From Alphaproteobacteria bacterium (GTDB lineage: Bacteria > Pseudomonadota > Alphaproteobacteria > SMXP01), in NCBI GenBank assembly GCA_028280675.1, contig JANQLI010000129.1, positions 6,775 to 70,774 on the forward strand: DNA of 64,000 nt. The letters run 5' to 3'. Both the position numbers and the translations under genes were made by a program. Below are positions 48,816 to 57,277 of the stretch, piece by piece (positions within the stretch are counted from its first letter, which is position 1; each line of letters begins with the position of its first letter). The notes beneath the pieces were generated by a model. It saw only the letters and a program-made list of their open reading frames with translations, did no database searches and was not told where the DNA came from.

Positions 48816-49703
48816 TTACCATGGTTCATAACAATCATGAAAGCGCGCAAGAATGTCTTGATGATTCTCAACATACGTTGAGATGTCATCGGCATGCACT
48901 TTTTGAAACCGTGTTCCTGTGTCTAACGCCAACTGGATATCTGCATCTGTGACATCGACGTCCAATGTATCGCACAAGGCACGGAAATGCGCCTTGGGAT
49001 CTGACTGAAAATCTTCATAACGCAAGATCTCAACCCGCGCCCCAGCAGCATGTAGTTCTGAGACAATCTTCTTTTTACGCTTGTGAATATACCGACAGCG
49101 ATGAATAAAAGTTCCTAAGCGGTCTACATCAACATAGATTTTTTCATGATTTGCATCATGACTTCCTTGGAGATGCCCAAAACTATGCGTGCCATCGCCA
49201 TGATAGGTCGAAAGCGCCCAGCGCAGAATGTCTTGGCGGACCGCCATAAACACAACCACACCATAGGCACGAAAAATCCGAAAAAGTCTCCGCTTCATAT
49301 CCCTTAAAAGGTAGTCATTATATTGCCGTTGAAAATATTGGGCCCACCGCGGCGATGTTTGCATTGTTGTCGCTAAGACACGTGACGGTGGATGAAGACG
49401 CATCTTAAACCCAATCGATTTGGATGCATCAATAGATGCAATTTTTTGGCATGATGTTTGCTGATAAGCAGCATTCACCTTATGCAAATCAACGGTGTGC
49501 CCTGAGAAAATCTCCTCAAAAATAAGCTCCAGATTTTTATTGGACATCGCACCGCACTTTGCAAATTCAAAGGGTTCCCACTGCGGGGTGGATTGTGCAT
49601 CTGTTAGGGAATGAACGATTGAGAAAGCATCAAGATTATTCAAGAGAGACACTTGCGCCATTGTGCCTTCCTTTTCTTGAAAAATGATGACGAAATTCTT
49701 CAT
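48816..49703 (-). CDS. Sulfotransferase-like protein (NodH/LPS-sulfotransferase-type, divergent)
   Basis: A 295-aa protein. The N-terminus MKNFVIIFQEKEGTMAQVSLLNN has the layout of the PAPS 5'-loop in NodH-like sulfotransferases, though EKEGT replaces the usual PRTGS. The centre has RAYGVVVFMAVRQDILRWALSTY (Arg and Ser of the 3'-phosphate site) and later VEILRYEDFQSDPKAHFRALCDTL, a segment typical of sulfotransferase C-termini. The only minus-strand gene in this part of the locus; it converges on copy 3 of the GT61 set and is divergent from ascD. Activity is inferred. Confidence 0.65.
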   Translation of the reverse strand: MKNFVIIFQEKEGTMAQVSLLNNLDAFSIVHSLTDAQSTPQWEPFEFAKCGAMSNKNLELIFEEIFSGHTVDLHKVNAAYQQTSCQKIASIDASKSIGFKMRLHPPSRVLATTMQTSPRWAQYFQRQYNDYLLRDMKRRLFRIFRAYGVVVFMAVRQDILRWALSTYHGDGTHSFGHLQGSHDANHEKIYVDVDRLGTFIHRCRYIHKRKKKIVSELHAAGARVEILRYEDFQSDPKAHFRALCDTLDVDVTDADIQLALDTGTRFQKVHADDISTYVENHQDILARFHDCYEPW

Positions 49704-49895
49704 GATGAGCTTTCACGCGTAGGTGCCATGTGATTCGCCAGCATCATAGAGACCGCGTGCGATGTGTCAAACAGCCAACAGTTTTGACGGGCGACACCCT
49801 ATCCTGACGAAGTCTTAACCTGACGTCCTGAATGTGCTAGGAAACAGTATCACTTTCTTTATCACGGCATGGTGCCTGGAAAGACAATCCGCACA

Positions 49896-50885
49896 ATGAC
49901 ACACACCTACACCATTCGCCTTGCTGGAACAGACACAGCCATTGCCTGTCCTGAGAGCGTGTCTGTGCTGAATGGATTTTTAAATCAAGATGTGCAGCTT
50001 GTGCATGGATGCAAGAATGGCCGCTGCAAGTCATGCAAGGCGACCCTTCTTGAAGGTCGCATTCAGAACGAAGACGGGGAAACAATCGACTCAGGCGAAT
50101 TTCTTAGTTGTTCGTATATACCCCTCTCCGACCTCGTGATCGAAGCGGACTATTGCCCTGAACTCGCGGATATTCAAAGGCGCACATTGCCCTGTAAAGT
50201 GAATCAGGCCACGTATGTGGGCGACGATATTCTGATTCTCACCCTACGCACACCTCCCAATCAGCGCCTTGTTTACCTCCCGGGGCAATATCTTGATTTA
50301 ACGTATCAAGGGGTCTGCCGGTCCTATTCCATCGCCAATTCCCCAAATGCAGACGGCACAATCGAGCTGCATATTAAACGCTATTCTGGCGGTGAAATGA
50401 GCGCTCTCTTTTTTGACAAGCCGATCACCACGAACACGCTCATGTCCATGCGCGCGCCCCTTGGGACATTCTTCGTCAGAGATGGAGAGGCCCCTTTAGT
50501 TTTCTTAGCCACAGGAACAGGGTTGGCGCCCATCAAAGCTATGATTGAATCTCTCATACACGAGGGCGACAAACGGCCCATCACACTTCTCTGGGGCTGC
50601 CGCGAGGAGGCAGATTTTTATGACAAGCGCCCCACTGTATGGGCCTCTCAATATGATCACATAAAAGTCGAGCAGGTTCTCTCAAAGCGTCAAAGAACCA
50701 CAGCAAAAAAACACTATGTGCAAGATCATCTGTTAACCATACATCCCGATTTAAGCGGATTCGATGTTTACGCTTGCGGGTCCCTGACTATGATAGAAGA
50801 CGCGGAAAGCCTATTATGCGAATATGGCCTGGATAAGCGCCGGTTTTTTTATGATGCCTTTGTGGCATCCCATGAGAAGGATTGA
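49896..50885 (+). CDS. ascD: CDP-6-deoxy-delta-3,4-glucoseen reductase (E3-type)
   Basis: The electron-donating partner of RfbH in C-3 deoxygenation: it passes electrons from NAD(P)H through FAD and a 2Fe-2S centre to the RfbH-bound intermediate. The 329-aa protein has an N-terminal plant-type ferredoxin domain with C39, C44, C47 and C72. This is followed by an FAD-binding part (CRSYSIANSP) and the NAD part (LATGTGLAPIKAMIE; YACGSLTMIEDAE). First gene of ascD-rfbF-rfbG-rfbH, the order of Yersinia ddhDABC. ATG at 49896 is chosen over 49869. Identity by family and context is strong. Confidence 0.9.
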   Translation: MTHTYTIRLAGTDTAIACPESVSVLNGFLNQDVQLVHGCKNGRCKSCKATLLEGRIQNEDGETIDSGEFLSCSYIPLSDLVIEADYCPELADIQRRTLPCKVNQATYVGDDILILTLRTPPNQRLVYLPGQYLDLTYQGVCRSYSIANSPNADGTIELHIKRYSGGEMSALFFDKPITTNTLMSMRAPLGTFFVRDGEAPLVFLATGTGLAPIKAMIESLIHEGDKRPITLLWGCREEADFYDKRPTVWASQYDHIKVEQVLSKRQRTTAKKHYVQDHLLTIHPDLSGFDVYACGSLTMIEDAESLLCEYGLDKRRFFYDAFVASHEKD

Positions 50886-50890
50886 TCAGC

Positions 50891-51664
50891 ATGAAAGCTG
50901 TCATTCTGGCTGGAGGATTGGGCACGCGCTTAAGCGAAGAAACAACCCTTAAGCCAAAACCCATGATCGAGATTGGGGGAAAGCCCATTCTCTGGCACAT
51001 TATGAAGATCTATTCTCATCACGGCATCAATGATTTCATTATCTGCTGTGGCTACAAAGGCTATGTGATCAAAGAATACTTTGCGAATTATTTTTTACAC
51101 ACCTCAGATGTGACATTCTCCATGCAAGACAATAACATGGAGGTGCATCATAAACGCACTGAGCCCTGGACTGTGACCTTAATCGATACCGGTGATTTAA
51201 CCCCGACGGGGGGGCGTTTATTGAAGGTCAAAGAGCATCTTGAGAATGAATCGGCCTTTTGCTTTACCTATGGTGATGGCGTTGGCAGTATCGATATTCA
51301 GGCCAGTCTGTGCTTTCATAAAGAACATGGCAAAAATGCTACTGTCACAGCCACCTATCCACCTGGACGCTTTGGCGCGCTGGAAATTCAAAACGGGAAG
51401 GTGGAGCGCTTTCAAGAAAAACCAGAAGGTGATGGGTCTATGATCAATGGCGGGTTCTTTGTCCTCTCACCGAAAGCACTCGATTTCATTGCCAATGAAG
51501 AGACGATTTGGGAGCAAGAGCCATTGGCGACGCTGGCTGAGAAGGGCGAATTGATGGCTTTTGAACATCATGGATTCTGGCAGCCCATGGATACTTTGCG
51601 CGATAAAAATCTGCTGGAAGATTTATGGGCGTCTGGCGATGCGCCGTGGAAGATGTGGGCATGA
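50891..51664 (+). CDS. rfbF: Glucose-1-phosphate cytidylyltransferase
   Basis: Makes CDP-glucose from CTP and glucose 1-phosphate. The 257-aa protein has the family start MKAVILAGGLGTRLSEETTL, followed by KPKPMIEIGGKPILWHIMKI, CFTYGDGVGSIDI and the C-terminal HHGFWQPMDTLRDKNLLE. The start is 5 bases after the ascD stop with GAGAAGG ahead; the end overlaps rfbG by four bases (ATGA). Second gene of the CDP-sugar operon. Confidence 0.96.
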   Translation: MKAVILAGGLGTRLSEETTLKPKPMIEIGGKPILWHIMKIYSHHGINDFIICCGYKGYVIKEYFANYFLHTSDVTFSMQDNNMEVHHKRTEPWTVTLIDTGDLTPTGGRLLKVKEHLENESAFCFTYGDGVGSIDIQASLCFHKEHGKNATVTATYPPGRFGALEIQNGKVERFQEKPEGDGSMINGGFFVLSPKALDFIANEETIWEQEPLATLAEKGELMAFEHHGFWQPMDTLRDKNLLEDLWASGDAPWKMWA

Positions 51665-52743
51665 CGATTGATCCAACCTTTTGGAAGGGAAAAAAAGTTT
51701 TTCTCACCGGCCACACAGGCTTTAAAGGCAGTTGGCTTTCACTTTGGCTGCAACATATGGGCGCGCATGTGAAAGGGTATGCGCTCACCCCCCCCACAAC
51801 GCCAAGCTTGTTTCAAGAAGCGCAGGTTGAGAAAGGCATGGATTCGGTCATTGCCGATATTCGTGACTTTGATCGGTTAAAAGCGGAAATCACCTCATTC
51901 GCTCCAAACATTATCATACATATGGCGGCCCAGCCTTTGGTGCGCTTTTCTTATGAGGACCCAATCGAAACCTATTCCACCAATGTCATGGGAACGGTCC
52001 ATTTACTCGAAGCCATACGCACCATTGACGGGGTGCAAGTCTGCCTCAATGTGACCAGCGACAAATGTTATGAAAATCAGGAATGGGATTGGGGTTATCG
52101 CGAAAACGAGCCCATGGGCGGGCGTGATCCCTATAGCAATAGCAAGGGCTGTGCAGAATTGGTCACTGCGGCGTTTCGCGAGTCATTTTTTCACCCCGAT
52201 CGTTTCGATCAACATGGCTGCGCCATCGCAACGGGCCGGGCTGGCAATGTTATCGGCGGCGGCGACTGGGCCGATGATCGGCTTGTGCCGGATGTTCTCA
52301 CCGCTTTTGAGAAACAGACGCCAGTAGTTATCCGAAACCCCCATGCCATACGTCCATGGCAACATGTCCTCGAACCCCTCGCCGGTTACCTAACTCTTGT
52401 GCAAAAGCTTTGGGAAGATGGGCCGCGCTATGCTGGACCATGGAATTTCGGCCCCAATGAAGGGGATGCAAAACCGGTCTCTTGGATTTGTGACGCCATG
52501 GTCAAAGAGTGGCCAGGAAGTAGCTGGTCAACCGATAATGGGGATCACCCACACGAAGCCCATTATCTCAAGCTCGATAGCACAAAAGCGCGTGAGTATT
52601 TAGGATGGCGTCCCGTTTGGTCACTCGGCGATGCCCTCAAGCGCATCACAGCTTGGCATCAAGCATGGCTGGCCGGCGAAAATATGCACGACTACACCCA
52701 GGCGGAAATCTCGACCTATCAAACGCTAGCAAATAGCCCGTAA
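51661..52743 (+). CDS. rfbG: CDP-glucose 4,6-dehydratase
   Basis: Converts CDP-glucose to CDP-4-keto-6-deoxyglucose. The 360-aa extended SDR shows [18 protein letters not shown] (NAD loop), [33 protein letters not shown], the catalytic [12 protein letters not shown] (YxxxK) and [12 protein letters not shown], all specific for this family rather than for RfbB. Starts within the rfbF stop (ATGA overlap). Its product feeds RfbH/AscD and perhaps also the C-methyltransferase further down. Confidence 0.96.
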   Translation: MTIDPTFWKGKKVFLTGHTGFKGSWLSLWLQHMGAHVKGYALTPPTTPSLFQEAQVEKGMDSVIADIRDFDRLKAEITSFAPNIIIHMAAQPLVRFSYEDPIETYSTNVMGTVHLLEAIRTIDGVQVCLNVTSDKCYENQEWDWGYRENEPMGGRDPYSNSKGCAELVTAAFRESFFHPDRFDQHGCAIATGRAGNVIGGGDWADDRLVPDVLTAFEKQTPVVIRNPHAIRPWQHVLEPLAGYLTLVQKLWEDGPRYAGPWNFGPNEGDAKPVSWICDAMVKEWPGSSWSTDNGDHPHEAHYLKLDSTKAREYLGWRPVWSLGDALKRITAWHQAWLAGENMHDYTQAEISTYQTLANSP

Positions 52744-52763
52744 TTCAGCTACATCTCAGCACC

Positions 52764-54077
52764 ATGTCAAAAGAAGAGCTCAGAAAACACATTGCCGCAT
52801 TAGTCGAAGACTATGCAGCGCTGCAATATGCGCCAGCATCCTTTGTGCCGGGGGAAAGTGCTATCCCCCCCTCGGGGAAAGTGTTGGATGCGGATGAACT
52901 GAAACATATGGTCGAAGCGTCCCTTGATGGCTGGCTGACGACGGGGCGGTTCAATGGCATGTTCGAGGAACATCTTGGCGCTTTCCTCGGCGCAAAGCAT
53001 GTACTCACCACGGTCTCCGGGTCGGCGGCAAATCTGCTTGCCGTAACGGCCCTGACATCGCGAAAGTTAGGGGACCGCGCGCTCAAACCAGGCGATGAGA
53101 TGGTGACAGTGGCCGCCGGGTTTCCAACGACTGTTAATCCAATTATTCAAAATGGTTTAGTTCCTGTCTTCGTCGATGTGGATATTCCAACCTACAATAT
53201 TGATGTGAATTTGATTGAAGGGGCGATTAGCAAAAAAACCCGCGCCATCATTCTTGCCCATACGCTTGGTAATCCGTTTGATCTCAAGCGCGTGCGTGAA
53301 ATAGCTGATAAGTATAATCTCTGGCTTATCGAAGATTGCTGTGATGCGCTCGGATCGACATATGATGGAAAAATCGTCGGCACGACAGGGGATATTGGTA
53401 CGATTAGCTTTTACCCGGCCCACCAAATTACCATGGGTGAAGGCGGCGCTGTGTTTACAAATTCGGATGAACTCGAGACCATTATCGAATCATTCCGCGA
53501 TTGGGGACGTGATTGCTATTGTGATCCTGGATGTGACAATACCTGTGGCAAACGTTTCGAACAACAGCTTGGGAGCTTGCCGTTCGGATACGATCACAAA
53601 TATACCTATTCCCATATTGGTTATAATCTGAAAATCTCAGACATGCAGGCGGCTTGCGGCGTTGCACAACTCAAAAAACTTCCTGGCTTCATTCAAGCAC
53701 GCAAAGACAATTTTAATTTTCTGCATAAGGGTCTTACCAGTTGTTCAGACTTTCTCATCCTACCGGAAGCCACACCGAACACGGACCCTTGTTGGTTTGG
53801 CTTTCCCATCACTATAAAGGACAGCGCTGGACAACAGCGCGTCGATCTGACGCGTTATTTGGATGACCATAAAATCGGAACCCGTTTGTTGTTCGCAGGC
53901 AACCTCACACGGCAGCCCTATTTTGAGGGCGTGAATTATCGTATCGCGGGCACACTCAACAATACAGACCGTATTATGAATCAAACATTTTGGCTGGGTG
54001 TTTATCCCGGCCTAGGGCAAGAGCAATTGCGCTTTGTTATTGAAAAAGTGGAAGAGTTCTTTGGCCTTCATTTTTAG
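52764..54077 (+). CDS. rfbH: CDP-6-deoxy-4-hexulose 3-dehydrase (E1)
   Basis: A PMP-dependent, iron-sulfur enzyme that removes the C-3 hydroxyl of CDP-4-keto-6-deoxyglucose. The 437-aa aminotransferase-fold protein carries the family mark: His220 ([14 protein letters not shown]) in place of the Schiff-base lysine. It also has a cysteine group C251, C253, C257, C261 that fits the 2Fe-2S centre. [11 protein letters not shown] is also conserved. Needs AscD as reductase, which is in the same operon. The 20-base gap to rfbG and same direction indicate co-expression. Identity is firm. Confidence 0.96.
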   Translation: MSKEELRKHIAALVEDYAALQYAPASFVPGESAIPPSGKVLDADELKHMVEASLDGWLTTGRFNGMFEEHLGAFLGAKHVLTTVSGSAANLLAVTALTSRKLGDRALKPGDEMVTVAAGFPTTVNPIIQNGLVPVFVDVDIPTYNIDVNLIEGAISKKTRAIILAHTLGNPFDLKRVREIADKYNLWLIEDCCDALGSTYDGKIVGTTGDIGTISFYPAHQITMGEGGAVFTNSDELETIIESFRDWGRDCYCDPGCDNTCGKRFEQQLGSLPFGYDHKYTYSHIGYNLKISDMQAACGVAQLKKLPGFIQARKDNFNFLHKGLTSCSDFLILPEATPNTDPCWFGFPITIKDSAGQQRVDLTRYLDDHKIGTRLLFAGNLTRQPYFEGVNYRIAGTLNNTDRIMNQTFWLGVYPGLGQEQLRFVIEKVEEFFGLHF

Positions 54078-54095
54078 TCTATATGGCAATTGCCT

Positions 54096-54980
54096 ATGAC
54101 ACTTCTTATCACAGGCGCTTCTGGTTATCTTGGGTCACATTTAGTGAATCATTTTGCGCCCACACATAACATCATCGCCATCACACGCGCGGGGTCAGAT
54201 ACGTCGCGTCTCGGGCGGCATAAGAATGTTCATTTACGCACACTTGCGCGCAATGACCCAATAAGCAAGGCCGTCGAGGGTGAAACTGTGCAGGCTGTGC
54301 TCCATACAGCAACGAACTATGGCCGTCACGGGGAAACCAAAGATGAAATTTGGCGCACCAATGTGACCTATGCATCAAACACCCTTGCATGGGCAACAAA
54401 GGCGGGTGTTCAAGTTTTTATCAATGCCGATACGGTGCTCGATCCCCGCGTCAGTGAATATGCGGCCAGTAAAGCCGCCTTTCTTGAGCAGAGCGAGGTG
54501 TTATGTCACCAAAGCGAAATCCAATTTATAAATGTCCGTCTTGAGCAATTCTATGGTCCTGCTGTGGATACAACGAATTTTATCGGTTACATCGCGAACA
54601 GTCTGCTCACGCACTCATCTTCAATAGATCTTACGGCAGGCGAACAAAAGCGTGACTTTGTTTATATCGACGATGTGGTCAACGCATATGCGTGTATTTT
54701 GGAAAATTTACCGGGATTCGCAAAACGCGATTCAGTTGACGTCGGCACAGGTGTCGCCACACATCTTCGCGGCCTTGTGGAAATGATGAAAGAGCTTACA
54801 GGCGCAAACACCGCGCTTAACTTCGGCGCTTTACCTTACCGCACACATGAGATGATGGACTCCCAATCCGATTCCTCTCGCTTGAATGCGCTGGGATGGC
54901 GATGCAACACCTCTCTGACAGAGGGACTCAGGATGACACTTCAAGCCACTGAGCGCGCTTTACATATGGGCAATGATTGA
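54096..54980 (+). CDS. NAD(P)-dependent nucleotide-sugar reductase/epimerase (CDP-abequose/paratose synthase-like)
   Basis: A 294-aa extended SDR with MTLLITGASGYLGSHLVNHF, FINADTVLDPRVSEYAASK (YxxxK catalytic pair) and EQFYGPAVDTTNF, resembling RfbJ-type CDP-abequose synthases and related CDP-3,6-dideoxyhexose reductases. Directly after rfbH, it is the natural candidate for the final C-4 keto-reduction giving abequose, paratose or a relative. Which C-4 isomer forms is not readable. ATG at 54096, 18 bases after the rfbH stop. Confidence 0.78.
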   Translation: MTLLITGASGYLGSHLVNHFAPTHNIIAITRAGSDTSRLGRHKNVHLRTLARNDPISKAVEGETVQAVLHTATNYGRHGETKDEIWRTNVTYASNTLAWATKAGVQVFINADTVLDPRVSEYAASKAAFLEQSEVLCHQSEIQFINVRLEQFYGPAVDTTNFIGYIANSLLTHSSSIDLTAGEQKRDFVYIDDVVNAYACILENLPGFAKRDSVDVGTGVATHLRGLVEMMKELTGANTALNFGALPYRTHEMMDSQSDSSRLNALGWRCNTSLTEGLRMTLQATERALHMGND

Positions 54981-55023
54981 GAGGAGATGAAGATCCTGCT
55001 AAAACCAGGACAAAGGGGAGATT

Positions 55024-56280
55024 ATGGGTGAACACAAGCAAGATATTGGAACCTTAGGAGAGACAACATGCCGGGCCTGCATGAGCCAGAACATGTTCAT
55101 GTTTCTCGACCTCGGCATGCACCCGCCTGCGAATCAGTTTCTTAAGAAGGAAAATCTAGAGCGTGAAGAAAAATTCCCGCTACCGGCGCATACGTGTCTT
55201 GAGTGCGGGTTGATCCAAATCCCGGATTATGTTCCTGCTGATTTCTTTCGCGATTACCTTTATGTCCCCTCATTTTCCACAACCATGCACAAGCATTTTG
55301 GTGATTACGCCAAGCTAATCCAAGATCGTTTCATCAACGACCCTTCACAGCAGGTTCTTGATATTGGATGTAATGATGGTCTGTTGCTCATCCATTGCCA
55401 GGAACGTGGCCTTGCAACACTTGGTATTGACCCAGCGGCAAATCTCAGCGATGCACCGCGCGCCAAAGGCATTGAAATTCTCAATGAATATTTCGGCGCG
55501 GAGATGGGCCAAGAAGTCCGGCAAAGTCATGGCGCCATGCAAGTCATCACCACATCGAACACATTCAATCACATTGATGACTTACACAGCTTTATGTCAG
55601 GCGTGAAAGCCCTTCTTGCAGATGACGGTGCATTTATCGTTGAAGTGCCGCAAGCGCTGACTCTTGTTGAAAATAATGAATTCGATACAATCTACCTCGA
55701 ACATGTTTCAGAATTTAGCGTCAAATCATTTATTGAAATTTGCAAATTCTTTGACATGGTGGTGTTCGATGTTAAACCTATTCCCGTGCATGGTGGTTCG
55801 ATGCGAGTTTTTATGCAACACAAAGATTGCGCCCGCCCGATCAATACGCATGTAGATGAGTGGCTGGACCGGGAACACGAGGCAAAACTTTTCGAGCGCG
55901 AAACATATGTTGCCCTTGCAAAGCGCGTGAACACAATAAGGGACGACTTACTGTCTTTGATCACGCGTTTGAAAGGGGAAGGGAAAAGCGTTGCTGGATA
56001 TGGTGCCCCGGCAAAAAGCTGTACCCTTTTGAATTACTACGGTATTGGTCCAGAACACCTTGATTATCTCGCTGACAAAAGCACCATGAAACAAGGCCTT
56101 TATTCACCAGGCATGCATATTCCTATCGTCTCACCCTCCGTGTTAGAGGAACAACAACCGGATTATGTAATTATCCTTGCCTGGAATTTCGCTGATGAAA
56201 TCATAGCTGAGCAAACAACATATCAAGCGCGCGGCGGAAAATTCATCCTTCCCATTCCTGAACCCCGTATTTTTGAATGA
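55024..56280 (+). CDS. Sugar C-methyltransferase (TylC3/NovU/KijD1 type)
   Basis: A 418-aa SAM-dependent enzyme. It has an N-terminal zinc-binding part with C16/C19 and C58/C61, a central SAM domain with VLDIGCNDGLLL near residue 112, the catalytic pair Glu226-His227 (LEHVSEF) and a C-terminal domain with VAGYGAPAKSCTLLNYYGI. This is the architecture of nucleotide-sugar C-3 methyltransferases that work on 4-keto sugars. GGGGAG precedes the start. Coupled by ATGA to the next SDR gene. It predicts a branched C-methyl sugar built on a CDP-4-keto intermediate; the exact substrate is inferred. Confidence 0.88.
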   Translation: MGEHKQDIGTLGETTCRACMSQNMFMFLDLGMHPPANQFLKKENLEREEKFPLPAHTCLECGLIQIPDYVPADFFRDYLYVPSFSTTMHKHFGDYAKLIQDRFINDPSQQVLDIGCNDGLLLIHCQERGLATLGIDPAANLSDAPRAKGIEILNEYFGAEMGQEVRQSHGAMQVITTSNTFNHIDDLHSFMSGVKALLADDGAFIVEVPQALTLVENNEFDTIYLEHVSEFSVKSFIEICKFFDMVVFDVKPIPVHGGSMRVFMQHKDCARPINTHVDEWLDREHEAKLFERETYVALAKRVNTIRDDLLSLITRLKGEGKSVAGYGAPAKSCTLLNYYGIGPEHLDYLADKSTMKQGLYSPGMHIPIVSPSVLEEQQPDYVIILAWNFADEIIAEQTTYQARGGKFILPIPEPRIFE

Positions 56281-57257
56281 ACACGCAAGGGTCAAACGCG
56301 TTTTTCCAAGGCCGGTCCGTTCTGGTGACCGGAGCAACCGGGTTTATCGGCTCACACCTCACGCGGGCGCTTGTGAAGCAAGGTGCAGAGGTTACGGCGC
56401 TTGTCCGCGCCAGCAGCAAAACAGATCGTATTAACGATCTGCGCGAACAGATTTTATTTGCTGAAGGTGACTTAGAAAATCTCGCGTCGTTAGAAGAAGC
56501 AATTAGCACAACGAAACCCGAAATCATTTATCACCTCGCTTATGCCACATCTGTACGATCAAATGACAATCCCGTTGAGGCCTTACAAACCAGTTTACGT
56601 GTGAATGTGCAAGGGAGCATCAATCTCTTACAAGCTGCCCACACACATAAAGACACCATTAAAAAATTTATTCGCGCAGGCGGACTCGAAGAATATGGCG
56701 ATGGAGAGGTACCTTACCAGGAGGGTCAGCGTGAAAAACCCATCTCCGCTTATTCTGCGAGCCAAGTTGCGCTAACGCATTACGGCCAAATGTTCCAACA
56801 GGTCACCCCTATCGAGCTTATCACTCTACGCCTTGCTCTTGTCTATGGACCATATCAGTCTGACTCCTTCTTTATCCCTTCTCTCATTAAGCACTGCCTC
56901 GCCAACAAACAATTTAACATGACCAAAGGCACCCAGCGCCGCGATTACCTCTATATTGATGATGCAATTAAGGGCTTACTTTCAGCCGGACGCACTGCAA
57001 AGCTGCACGGCTGCGTCATCAATATAGCGAGCAGCAAGGCGTATGCCATGAACGACATCGTGGATAAGATTTGTTCCCTTACGGATTATAGCGGCATCAT
57101 TCTCCGTGATAAGCTCTCACGCCGCTTTATAGACATTGACAATCTTGTGGCAGATAATCGTCACGCGAAGATGCGCCTGCAGTGGCAACCAAAATGGCGG
57201 CTAGACGATGGATTACGCGAAACTGTGAACTGGCATAAAGGCCAGATGAAAGACTAA
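56277..57257 (+). CDS. Extended SDR with altered active site (nucleotide-sugar epimerase/reductase-like)
   Basis: A 326-aa Rossmann protein: VLVTGATGFIGSHLTRAL, a sugar-binding half with RLALVYGPYQSDSFFIPSLI, and QRRDYLYIDDAIKG. It looks like the NAD-dependent reductases found after C-methyltransferases. However, the usual Ser/Thr site reads AGGLEEYG (Gly in place of Ser) and the YxxxK motif reads YSASQ (Gln in place of Lys). Last gene of the CDP-sugar operon, translationally coupled to the methyltransferase. It may still bind the sugar or act with altered chemistry; the reaction is not known. Confidence 0.8.
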   Translation: MNTQGSNAFFQGRSVLVTGATGFIGSHLTRALVKQGAEVTALVRASSKTDRINDLREQILFAEGDLENLASLEEAISTTKPEIIYHLAYATSVRSNDNPVEALQTSLRVNVQGSINLLQAAHTHKDTIKKFIRAGGLEEYGDGEVPYQEGQREKPISAYSASQVALTHYGQMFQQVTPIELITLRLALVYGPYQSDSFFIPSLIKHCLANKQFNMTKGTQRRDYLYIDDAIKGLLSAGRTAKLHGCVINIASSKAYAMNDIVDKICSLTDYSGIILRDKLSRRFIDIDNLVADNRHAKMRLQWQPKWRLDDGLRETVNWHKGQMKD

Positions 57258-57277
57258 CACATTACTTTTGCGTCTCT

